From positions 73,178,303 through 73,242,302 of the forward strand of contig NC_133935.1 in NCBI RefSeq assembly GCF_031877795.1: DNA of 64,000 nucleotides. The letters run 5' to 3'. Each line of letters opens with the position of its first letter. Position 1 is the stretch's first letter. The position numbers and the translations under genes were made by a program. Below are positions 10,821 to 22,800 of the stretch, one piece after another. The notes beneath the pieces are model-generated. The model searched no databases and was not told the DNA's origin. It saw only the letters and a program-made list of their open reading frames with translations. Source of the stretch: Strix aluco (Eukaryota > Chordata > Aves > Strigiformes > Strigidae).

Positions 10821-11275
10821 TGTCGGAGTCACCATTAGCCGGGGTCCTTATTTCTCCGTGCGGGAACAGAAACGACACAACACCAATGTGATGATCAGGT
10901 CATCCATCTTTTTATTATATATTATTGTTGTTGTTTTCTATTCCTTTTCTGGTTACATTTATACTCTACTAAGTTCCATACACGCACTCATCTATCTTCT
11001 AATAGGCTACGGGTCATCTACACGCGCTGTTCACGCGCCTCTACAAGCATTTGCATTGGTTAATTGCAATTAGCACGTAAAGCCCAAAACTTGCCAAAAC
11101 TCCCTTATCTCATACCCTGTTTTGCTCAGGCTTGTGTGCTTTTGCTGACCACAGGTGTTTCTCACTTATCTGCTGTCTTGTGTGTTTTTGCCAGCCTTAT
11201 TTTGCTGGCCTTGTCTTCGTCCTTGCATTCTTCTGTCTGCACTAACTTTCCCCCAGCGCGGCCCAGACTCCTACA
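10821..11275 (-). mobile_element. Solo LTR of an endogenous retrovirus, inserted in CR1
   Basis: 455 bp with near-perfect terminal inverted repeats: TGTCGGAGTC at one end and GACTCCTACA at the other. It is flanked by a 6-bp target duplication AAGGTC (10815-10820 and 11276-11281). Minus orientation is indicated by CCAAT at 11055-11059, TATAAAT at 10957-10963 and AATAAA at 10911-10916 in the correct order. There are partial direct repeats in the U3 part (cttgtgtg at 11131 and 11177). There is no internal viral region. The 6-bp duplication and short R/U5 fit a class II (alpha/beta-like) avian ERV; the family name is not determined. Confidence 0.88.
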
Positions 11276-11307
11276 AAGGTCTTTTCCAACCTTGATGATT
11301 CTGTGAT
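11276..11307 (+). mobile_element. CR1 3' tail resuming after the LTR
   Basis: Continues the interrupted CR1 with ttttccaaccttgatgattc and the terminal gattctgtgatc typical of CR1 3' ends. The first six bases are the second copy of the target duplication. Confidence 0.85.
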
Positions 11308-12935
11308 CAACCCAGACTCATACAGGCTCTGAACATATATAAAGTATTGTGAAACAATGCAAATGCAAAATATTCTGAAAGATTTGCCATCTACTGGAAT
11401 TTCCAGATATAATATTTAGACTTCTAATTTTACAAAAGGGTCATGTTCTTTCCAAGAATACAGTTCTACAAAGCAGATATTACAAAATACTTTCAATCTG
11501 AGTAACAAAAGATTATTTTTATTTGAACAAATCTGGAACTCCAAAAAGCTTAGCATGTGACAGTGCAATTCAGTCAAATGTGTGTGACCATCCAGAACAG
11601 ACAAATAGAAAAATGATGATGGTCATATTCTACTCTGCAACAGGGAAATCGAGGAAGTGATACACGTAATGGACATGATGGAAGAAATGACTAAAGGTGA
11701 AGTAGAAAGTCTGTAGGTTTTCAGCAGTCTAATTTTTAATTAAGGAAACATTCTCTGTGGCCTGCTATGCAGGGTTTGTTCTGTTTTAAGCTGTTGTCTC
11801 CTCCATCTCTCAACAAGTGGATCCTCATCTTCCAAGCAGCCAGCAGGAAACTGCTAGGCTGAGGTGACTGATGTAATTACAGAGGGCAGTGTGCGAGTAC
11901 CACATATTCGATGCATGTTGCACATTTAAAAATACCAGGCTTCTGAGGGAGCAATACGTACCACTATGCACTCCACACTTCAGTCATGCTCTACAGCAAA
12001 AATTACCGTCAAGCATTCCGACTTCCTTCTCAAGGAGAAGTATTAATACTATCAGTGCATTCACAACTACCCATTTTTTATTCCATGTTATTTTTTCTAA
12101 GATAAATTTCAAGGGATGAAGAGTCCAGTACATGATGTCTCTCATTGTAAGTTGCTAATTATATACCTAATTATTTACTTGCACTATAGAAAGAAGTGTT
12201 TGAAATTTAATGAGTAGATAGCATTAAGTAATATTTGCTTTTGTTCTGGGTCTTAAAGTAAGAAAAACAGGTGTGTTTTTAGTTCTGCTATTAAAAACAG
12301 CACTTGCTGTTGTATCTCTAAGGCTTTCAACCACAGTCTTTAGATCAGGCTGGAGTAACATTCCACCCTAATTTTAAGTATTTCAGAAAGGGGGTGGGGA
12401 GAAAAAAAAATGCATTCAACTACATCACCAAAACCTGTATGTATGTGGGTATTAAAATCTGTAGCTTCTCCTGAAAGTTTTGATATGAATAAACAAATCT
12501 CCAGCGTCGTAGAATCTCTGAGAACACATTCTGTACTACTTCAGCAAGGATGAAGTATTTTTAAGAAAACATATGCATTCTTACTTAATATGTTAATATG
12601 CTTTATAGTACTTAGTATGTTTAAATTCTAAGCTGAACAAATCCTATTTCCAGAGCAAATCAAAACCACCCCTCTGAAGGAGGCTGTACTTCCAGGAAAA
12701 GTTAAGTATCACCGTGTTAGAAGTGTATTTTGTTCTTTGTGTATATACCTATTAACTCTGATGAGATACTACATTGGGAGAGATTTATGCAAATAAACCC
12801 AGAAACTCATGAACTTAAACAATCCCTTTAATATAACCAACACCTCCAACTTTCAAATATAAACTGGAACCAACAAAAGAGAAACTCAAAACAACTTTCT
12901 GAATGCCAAACAGGGCTTATGCAAAACAGCGCACA
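11308..12935. other. Intergenic stretch downstream of BCAP29
   Basis: AT-rich unique sequence between the CR1 tail and the possible BCAP29 3' end. Nothing recognised. Confidence 0.7.
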
Positions 12936-13772
12936 TTTATTCGAGGTATCGTATCCATGAAAACAAAACAAAACAAACCCAACTATCTACATTTAAAAAG
13001 AATTTTTACTTAGCAAGGCAAAAGAAATTAGGTGGCACATACAGAGTAAACAGATGTAAACAGTGTAAAAATACAGAATGTTAATACCAACCAACCCAGA
13101 ACTTTGGTTATGAAAACTGAAATAACCCAGTACATTAAAGAAAAATAAACCAGAGGCATGCAAAATATTATTTGTTAAAATACACTCATCCACGTGGCTA
13201 AGTGAAAGTCACAAGCTAGTGAGATGGATTTAGAAATGCAGTTTTCCTTCTTTCTTTATTTTCCTTAGATTGATTGTCATTCAATTTTCCACTGAAGTGG
13301 AATGGCTGATCAAAAGCTTTCAGCCTTCTTCAACCCACTGGTAACTGAATTTTTGAAGACTCCAAACAGATGTGGCAAAGGAGGTTTAGGTAACTGTGTT
13401 TTTATGATATAGTGTGATACACAAACTTGCCCAAATGCTACAGCAAATGGTGCATGATCTGTTACCATTCTGGAAGGCAAAAGCTGGGAGAAGTCATGTT
13501 GCTCCAGATGCAATTGAAAGATTTTAGAGTTTCTCCTCACAAGAGCAGTGACAAACTCGATGGTAAACTGGGTAAACCACTTAACATTCTATTTGCAACA
13601 CAGAATATTTTGGCAACCAAGATATATTAGAGGAATCTGAGTAGTGACCTGCAGTGCATGTGCTTTTCAAAAAAATCAAGTTTTGTTTCAGATATGCATC
13701 AGGAGCCTAAACAGCACAAGGCTTTTCACACTGAAGCAGCAACTGTACCAATGCCATCCATCTTAGATGCAC
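12936..13772 (-). other. BCAP29: BCAP29 3' UTR (candidate) with poly(A) signals
   Basis: On the minus strand after the BCAP29 stop codon, AATAAA occurs at 13260-13255 and again at 12941-12936. The second is followed by a T/G-rich stretch (GCTGTTTTGC). Which signal is used cannot be decided from sequence. Confidence 0.45.
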
Positions 13773-13811
13773 CTACAGGTCCTTACGGTCTTCTGCTTCA
13801 TTTAAACTGTC
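13773..13811 (-). CDS. BCAP29: BCAP29 last coding exon, 12 codons plus stop
   Basis: A very short terminal exon encoding DSLNEAEDRKDL and TAG, after the acceptor CTCTTTTCAG|GAC. The frame is forced by the preceding exon ending on Gln. Human has DRLERGNKKRL at this place. Confidence 0.85.
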   Translation of the reverse strand, partial: DSLNEAEDRKDL

Positions 13812-16800
13812 CTGAAAAGAGACAGATTAAAAATAATTTTTCATGTTTGGCAAGATCAGAACTTGACTCCAGATGCCATATTTTGCCCCCTTGCAGTCAT
13901 ATTTAATTTGTTCACTATACACCCTTCAAAGTTGTAGTCCCATCAATACTACCCCACATAACACGTGTGCTTCTGATCCTAGTACAGTTACAGCCATGCA
14001 GCCTGCTTCTGCACTCCGCTCACGCTACAGGTGATCTGTGCAAACTCAGCTAAAAACTTTTTCTGCTATCAACTGTGATTTATCCTTATGAGCTGCATCC
14101 ACTGTGTGGTCAGTACCTTCTGTTCTTTCCATTCAAAGGTAAACACAGAAAACTGTAAGGATATGTGTTCTAGACCACAAGACTGTTAGAAATGCAGCAG
14201 GACTACTACGGCTCGTTGCACAGGGAAGCACAACAAAGACAGGACATGCATGGTGGTCTTAATCTGAACACAGAGATTAGTTGAGCAATCTCTGTATGAG
14301 TATAAGGTGAGGCTGGGAATCAGTAAGCGGCTTCACAGAGTACAGGAAAAAGATTATAACCAGCTCAAATTTGCTTTTTAAAAATTTTTGTTAATACAGG
14401 ACCAACAAACGGCTCTTCCTGAAAAGCAAGTCACCATAATTTTAACATCAATAATATATTTTCTCCCAAGACCATTACTTGTAAACAGGCTAAGTTTCAT
14501 TTTTATTGAATTTTGGTTGAATTCTGAGACAGACGTTAGGCATGGAACATACAAATACCCATCAGACAACTTAAAGAACAGGCAGGGCTCCCAGTTCTAC
14601 CAGAAATAATTACCATATATATTATGGGTATTCTAGTCATGCACATATGCAAACCCAATCAAACAGCTAATTCGGCTTTTGCTTGATATGCTTCTCTTTT
14701 TATTTTGTACTTCAGTTTGAATTTTTATAGTAGCCTGTTTTCAGCCTAGGCTGTTTGTTGGTTTTCTTGGGTTTTTTGTTGGTGGGTTTTTTTTTTTTTT
14801 TGTTCTTGCATATCAACAGTATTGCAACATTTATAATCCAGTATTGCAAAAGCGTGTTTAAAGAGCAAACAAAATAAAATTACTCTTATAAATGATGTAT
14901 ATACCACACACACACACACACTACTCCTATCATTTTCTTACAAGATTTCAGTTTGATCATCACATGCAAGACTATCTGAATTTTATTTCCCAAGTGACAG
15001 CAAAACTGAGTTTAACGATTTGTCACCTGAAGTACAAAAGAGAAAATGCTAATAGCTTTGCCATCCAGTCCTTGAAAACCAAAATTCTACTATTGTGATG
15101 AAGCTTAAGGAGTGCTGAACATTGTAACTTTATGCTATACTAAAGATTTTGGTAAATTCTCTTGCATAATAAATACTCAAGAAGCAGAATCTGGCTGGTA
15201 CAATTTCAAATCATCATGCTCATATAGCAATCCAGAACCACCTACCTGAAGCCGCTCATATTCTTTCATCAGATTATCATATTCTCTTTTAAGGCCTTCA
15301 GACTGCTTTTTAACTGCAATCACTTCATTATTTGCCTTGTGGAGAGCTGTAAAATATAAGAATTAGCATTTTAACTATTATTTGTCTTCCTGCAGTTCTT
15401 TGGAGCCCTAGTTATGTACTAGGACTCCAATGCACTACACAATCCTTCCTCTAAAAAAGCTTAGATTTAACACAGAGCATCACATATGGACACAGGAAGA
15501 GGTGTGCAGGACAGGGACAGAAAGGGTCGGAAAGAGTAACTTGTGTTCATGAAGAGCAGCACAAGGAACAGGAAGGGGCTGTAAAAAACTAAGGGCAAGG
15601 CCAATAAACCGTTGACAGAGGTGACAAGTTACAAGGACTATAGTGTTCTGTCACACTGCAGAAGACAGTTCTAGAAAAACAAATCTTTACAACCTCAAAA
15701 CCAAAACTGTCAGCCCTCTTAAAATGAAGAGGGCACTCGAACACTGGGAAAGATTTTAGCAAAGCAACTGAGGCCGTCTATAAAATGGGGGGGGGGAAGA
15801 GAAAGAGATAATACATTATTATAGGAGCACAGACCCCTCCTCTTCAGCCTGTTATATATTTTACCACACGTGAGTTAATTCATTAGAAGCATCACTTCAT
15901 GGATGAGAAGGCAGAAATGATGGTGGTAGGATAGACAACTGTGAACAGGTTTTCAAGATGAGAAAAAGTAATTATTACTTACTGACAATCTCAATAGTAA
16001 TAAACTGAGAGCATATTTGTGCTGCAGTACAAAACAGCCCAGGACTCCATAGGTGCTAATTTACAATGCAGGGTAAATCAGCATAAAGTTTCATAAAGCC
16101 ATGACTTGTTATGTAAGCATTCAAGTAAGGTCATTTAGATATTTTTATATTCCTCTGCTATAGGTATCTCAGGTATCTTTATACTTCTCTGCTGTAGCAC
16201 CACAGGCATACCCTAAAACTTGATTTATTCATGCTAAAACTGAGAAATGTTGTTAATGACCTATGAGGCTGCCTCACATAGCCATATTTAAAAAACAAAT
16301 CTTGATGGTATAAATAAAAAAAGAAACATTTTCAATTTTCCTTGTTCCAAAAATGTGGATCTATCCTTTGACTGCGAGCTCCCTGAGACAGACTGTTCTT
16401 TCTCAGAGACCTCCAAGACACTCAGGAACTGCAACACATCTGTAAGATCCCGTTCTCAAAAGATAAGGAGCTAGATGTGTTTTTTGTTAAGCACCTAGCT
16501 ACAAGCACTCTGGTCTAAACCACGTTTCTCTTTGGGTGCTAGCTCCTCAGTCATCAGGACACAAGAGATCTGACCACTCTCCTACATGCAAAAAGGAAGA
16601 CGCCCTCCCCCAGCATTTCTGCTACTTTTAATTAAATAATTTGAATGTATAGATTCAAAATCATTCTCACTTTAGAAGTCTACAAGTGGTTTTCCAGTAA
16701 TAGGACTTTTATCTAGCCTGAAATTCTGGTCTACTGAAGTTAATTGCACATATGTCTATTGAGTCCAACATCATCAAAAAATTCATCACATCTCTTTACA

Positions 16801-19800
16801 TCCTTTCTTTCATTTCCATACTCTCACACAGATACCCTTCATCTTTTAATGCATTCTTCACAGCATCAATACAAAAAACACTTTCTAAAGCTTTTGGTAT
16901 TTGGCATAACCATGATTTCCACACATCTGACAAGTCAAACCACATTGCACTTACTCTCTTCTCTGATCTTGCTACTGTTTAAAATATTCAACAGTAAAAT
17001 TTGGAAATGACTCTAAAATAAACTTGTGACAATTTGATAAGCTTCTGAATTTTAAGCTGTAAACAAAAAAACATATGCATATGCCATTCTGCCTCTTCAA
17101 GAAACTGCCAATTAGAAAGCTGAATTTTGACTTTGATTAAACATTCTTACACGTAGTTATAGTAAAAATTAACAATATCTCATTTCTGAATAAGTCATAA
17201 CTCAATGTTATTGATGTAATACTATTTAGCTATTTACAAGCAGCAGCACAGTACTTCACTTGCACCAAAAAATTACTTTATCTTTAAAACATGAACAAAA
17301 TATCTAAAAGTATCTGCAAACCAAGAAAGCAAACAAGCCACTGCATTGTTTCAATGTTTTGACCAAAACAGATGTATGACAGGAATACCTCACCTAACCC
17401 TAGAAGATGAAAAAGCAAAGAACAGATTGTCCTTTCCACCTGTGTTGGCCATGGACAAAACAAAACCCCAAACCCAGACTCATTCCTGTTGGGGTCACAC
17501 AATAAAAAGGAGCATCACATCTTTGACAACATGAATTCCCCTGTGTGTCAACTTCTCTGGATGTCTTCTCGTCAAGCAACAGAGACTGTCCATACATCAC
17601 TGCTCAACTATTTTGCCATTGCGTGAATACTACAGTGCAGCCAAGTTGATCGTGCAGGTACGTTGTTTGTCATATGGATCGTATCATATGAACACTGATC
17701 CAGCAGAAAACAGAAGATCCTTTGTGCGCACAATACAGTCAGTTATTATTTCTGGCTTCCATCTGGCCTGTTACTTTGCCTCACAGGAGACAGAACAGCT
17801 GGACTGGCAGCAAGCAAAACCCAACAGCTGATTGTTCCTACCAAGTAAATGCATGAGCAGGCAGGCGGTGAAAATGCTGCTTCTATGTTAATGCTGCTTC
17901 TATGTTAATGCAACTAATGAGAGGAATAGTCAGTAAGTCCCAAAACTGGAATACAGCCTCAGTACTGTGAGAGATAGGCTATCCCTTTTCATTCCTTCCC
18001 TTCAAAGGAGAAAAAAAAAAAAAAAAAAAAAAAAAATCAACAAAACATTCTTACGGTAGTATATCAATGGAAGACATTTATGGAAAACTTTTATCTCTTT
18101 ACACTTAATGTGTGACTGGAGGTCCATAAACCATTGTAACATGTACAGTCAGGGAGAAGTAGAGGACTTGTCCTTCCCTTACCACATTGTCTGTATCCTG
18201 TTTCAGGACAGACAGTTTACTTCCTCAAAGTCAAAGCAGGATGAGAAGTGGAATTGCTCTGAAGATGCTCCCACGGCCCAGTAGGAGTAGCATTTCTATT
18301 ATCTTATTTCAACAAGAACAGAGAACCGAACAGTAAAACAAAACCAAACAGGAACAAAGGCAACCAATGACCCTTTGGGCATTTCCCTGCACAGCTGCTA
18401 GTCCTGGTCTGACTAAATCACTTGACTTACAGTGCTTGCTACTAAGAAAACGATCTGAAACTTAAATTAGCATTGCTCACAATACAAGTCTAAAACCCAA
18501 ATGATTTGGACTAATTTAAGACTAAGAAAGATCCCTCTCTCCAAGCTGAGAAAGAGCTATTCACATTTAGGCACTGACAGGACAAGAGGTTTGCCAACAA
18601 TTACGCTGTAAAGCTGGGAACACACCTCCAGTCAAGTAATTCCATACTAATTCTGAATTCTCTTCTTAAGATGTAATGGTCAGATAAAGTTTAAAAAAAT
18701 TGCACACAAATTTGCTCCAAGTACCTTTTGCAACCTCAAATTAAATTCTGTTACAAAAGGGATGTTACAGTGTCTTCAGATGGTATAAACAGCACTGTAT
18801 AACAAAACCATGCCTGCTGAATGCAGTGCCTTCAACTCCTGTTGCATGTGACATTGTGCAATGGCTCTCACCAAGGTTATGATCTCACCGTTAAAAAGTA
18901 AGTTTAAGCAAGATGGATTTTGTTTCTAAACCCCCCTCTGTCATTGGCTAAATAACGTGAGACTACCACCAATTCTTTTAACTTGTATCTCCTATTCCCA
19001 GCTTAAAAAAGAAAGCTAATAGTTTACTGTGGTGTTTTTTTGGTTTTTTTTTTTTTTTACTTACTCGTTTTTAAAAACTGGAGTGCTTCAGTGGAGCTCA
19101 ACACAAATATAGTTTTCATACATGGCACTAGCCTGCCTTCCAAAACAAAGGCTGAGCTGAACTCTGCCTGGCAGCAACAGTTCTATGAAATGTATTTCCA
19201 ATGTCTGTATTGTTTGTATCTTTCTACTACCTAGTAATCTTAGCATTTAAGTGAGAGTTTTACATCTGTACATGCATACTTCCTACAGTAGTCAACAATT
19301 AAAAGCTATTTCAAAACCAGCCTTCCACATGAATTGTTGCTTCCTTACTGTCTCCTACACTATGCAACCATGAAACAAAGAGCACTCATGACATTCTGTA
19401 CACAAAACAAACCTTATTAAAGGATGCATGAAAGTTTCATCAAAATTTCCTCCTGCCCCGCTGTATGCCTATGACAACAATACATGAATAGAGAGTATTT
19501 TCAGAAGAAGTTGAACTAAAGTTCAGAAGCACGCAAATGACTGGTGAGTCAGTACACACTTCACCAAGTGAAATCCTAATAGCAGAGACAAAGAAATGGT
19601 CTCGTTCTGCTACAAGACTTGATCAATACTAGTTGTTCTGTATAAATTTCTGTTGTATAAATGAAGCTGTAGCCTTTACAGCTAGGACAGTTATCACCAA
19701 AAAAAATGACCTGAGATAGAAGGTGAAATAGTACAGCATTGCAGAAGTCTCCCTCCTGCCCGAAGGGTCCCATAATAACAAATGGACATTTAGCACATCA

Positions 19801-22800
19801 GCATTTCCACAGTGTGGGATCTGTGAGCGAGAAAAAAAACTTAATCCACCAAAAGTTCAGTTCCTGTCCCCAACCCAAGGACTGCTGTAAGGACAGATGC
19901 TTTATGAAACTTCTCTCAGACTCTGACCTCATGTCCAGTTGCAGTCAGTTTGGTTTTTTGTAGCTTTTTTGATAATTTCAAAACTATCAAAATTAAACAA
20001 TATCATAGCATCTCTTCTTTTCCCAGAAAATTCCTATAGGTCTGAGACCAGCAGCCATACTGAGAGCCTTTAATTATCTAAATCAACATTTTGTTAAAAA
20101 TATGTCTGATGTGCAGCAGGAGTAACATTCTCACATCTGCAATGGGTGCTCCTAGGAGTATGTATATTTATTTCTAGGTATCAGTGAGACATTTTTCATA
20201 ATGCAAAGTGTATCAATAAAATACCATCTCCGAAGATTTCTAAACAGTCATGTTATTACACGTCCCGGTATGCTGAAAATGGATTTAGGCTCTGAAAGTG
20301 CTAACCCCACTGCTGGGTGCCCCAGCATGTGGGTGTCCAATAAAGTAGTGAAGAACTAGCCTCCTTTCCTTTACTTCCACAAAAAACAAAAAAAGGGCAT
20401 CAAGGGGGATAGTAAAGTCAAGTCTGAAAAATAAAAGAAACTTGGCTGAAATCTTTTGTCGCGCATTTCCAACCTTTCCTCAGATTTTAGCAATTTCACC
20501 ACTCAGTCTCTTTGTTCTGTATTTTCATTTATTCTCCTCATCTGCCCAGAGAACAGTAGGTGGCAAAATGTCTTCTTAATTTAGGATTTTACTTACTGTT
20601 AAGTGGATTAAAAAAAAAAAAAAAAAAAAAAGGGTAGACTGTGTTTCCTCTAAAAGGTAGAAAGCTGAACAACTAGAGATGAGTCTCCTGAAAGTCTGCA
20701 ATAATCACTGTCTACACTATAATTTCAGTCAGAACTTTGGAAAGAGGAGACATACAGTATTTTTTCTGCCAGAAATTGTGAATACTGGATCAAAACCTTA
20801 CAGAAAATTTGCATCTCCCCTGAAGTCAGAGCACTGATTTGATACTAAACTGCATTATTTAAACATTTAGGACTCCTCCTGGGTGCCACTCTATTTAGTT
20901 AACCCACCTTTCAACACATGGCCTAGTATAAAGTAATATATCACCCTATCATCATGCATAAGTAGCTTAACCAGACCAGAGCAATGGATATTTGAAACTG
21001 CTCCATGAAAAACATACTTGTTTTTTCCTCCAAGCAGCAAAAATCCCCAATAACCCCAACCAAACAAGAACAAAATCAAAATTTTTGAGTCTTATTGACA
21101 CTATAGCTGAAAAAACCCCAAACAAACAAAAAGAAAACCCCAAAAACCAAACCAGCAAAGTTCTTTTTATACTAGTTTTGCCTTGTTACATTAAATAGAT
21201 GACACCCACTAGTCTTCACTCCCTTCTCCCCCCAAATACCCCCAGAATTTCAGGGATTGGACTCTGGGTACACGAAAGAAAGGTTACTTTAGTCATGTGA
21301 GCTCAGTGGCATGAAACAAATTGTTAAAAAGAGGTAAAACAAGCTTTTCAATCTCAGCTTTGATTTTGTGTAATGCATTGCTCACACTTCGCAAGCATGA
21401 AACACAACATTCACCTGCTCAGTTACAGAAGTTTCAAAAAGAAAAAAACAGTAAATCTGATTCACATTAAATCTCTAATACTCCATAGAAAGCTGTGTCT
21501 ACAGAAGTAGTTATCATCAAGTACTTTAAACTTTCTGGCTATAAGTTTGCTCAAAATAATGTGTAAGAAAACTTACAAAAAAATAAGATAGACATACCTT
21601 AACACCATCTAGCTGACCATGGTAATTAATGTAACCATGGGGTTTTCTGTTTTGGCAAGGAGGGGGATGGCATCAGGGGAAGGGTTGTAAATATTTTCCT
21701 ATTCATTCCTTAGAAAGACCCTCTGCCCCACCTCCTCCCTAACAAAAGACTCAAGCATGCCTTAATTTATACATCTTTTGGACGGACAACAGCCCACCGG
21801 GAGAATGCAGCTGAAGCAGCATGTGGTAAATCTATTTATTCCTTAGCTTTCTCTAGCATTTCTGACTGAAAAGCTTACATTAATATTAGTGTTACATACC
21901 ACCAGTTAGTTTAAATAAAACATATGCATTTAAGTTTTTCATTGATCCTGTCACTTCAAAGGCAGTTTCCCCCCCTTTCTTTAAGAAAACAGCAGGAGAA
22001 GGAAAACCCACAATCAAAACTGCCTCAGAATGTGAATTAATGAGACTCTCTATTTAAAGATTCTTGTTGCTTCAAGCCCAGCTGAAAACAGCTGTTCTAG
22101 AGTTCTTGTTCGTCTTCCCAGTGGACAATGAAAAATGATTCATTAAATATCTGTTGTTATTCTTACAGCTTTGTAGCAGTGCCATGCAATATGAAAGCAG
22201 GGCTATGTTTTGATGTCAACATGCTATCTGGTACCATGAAAATCTGTATTTTGTTACAGTCTGAATATCTGATTAATGCTTACAAGGTCACTGGCAGTGT
22301 TATCTTAAAAACACTCCTTTCAGCTGAGCAGGTGTTCATAAGCATGACACACCTCAACAGATCCCAAGAAGACAGAACCAAACAGGTAAAATCTGCTTCC
22401 ATCTCAACTTGGGTTGTCAAGAAAGCAGTTTTGACAACCTAAAACTTAAACACGGAAGCTGCTAACAAAAGTATTATGTTACAAATTGCAAGGCATATTT
22501 CCTTGTAGACAGAAAAAAAGATTTTTTTAAAAAGAAGCTAACAATTCTGCTGCAGAAGATACATAAATTTATAATACTTTAGAAAAGTCAAGGACTTCTC
22601 TGCTATCTGACTGAAACCCCACTTTATAGAAAAAATGTCAACTGCATACTTCCTCATTTTATACAGGAAGAGTATCTGATATGTATGACATGAAAGATCA
22701 ATCTGATTCCTACAGGCAACGTGGACTTGATTCCAGATCCTGGTCATGTCATTGACGAAGACAAGTCAACACCACTTAAATGTATCAGTTCAATTTGTTA

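Noticed and set aside
18011-20631. 26-A and 22-A runs as possible tails of retroposed genes
   Set aside because: No upstream sequence resembles a processed transcript and no target duplications were seen.
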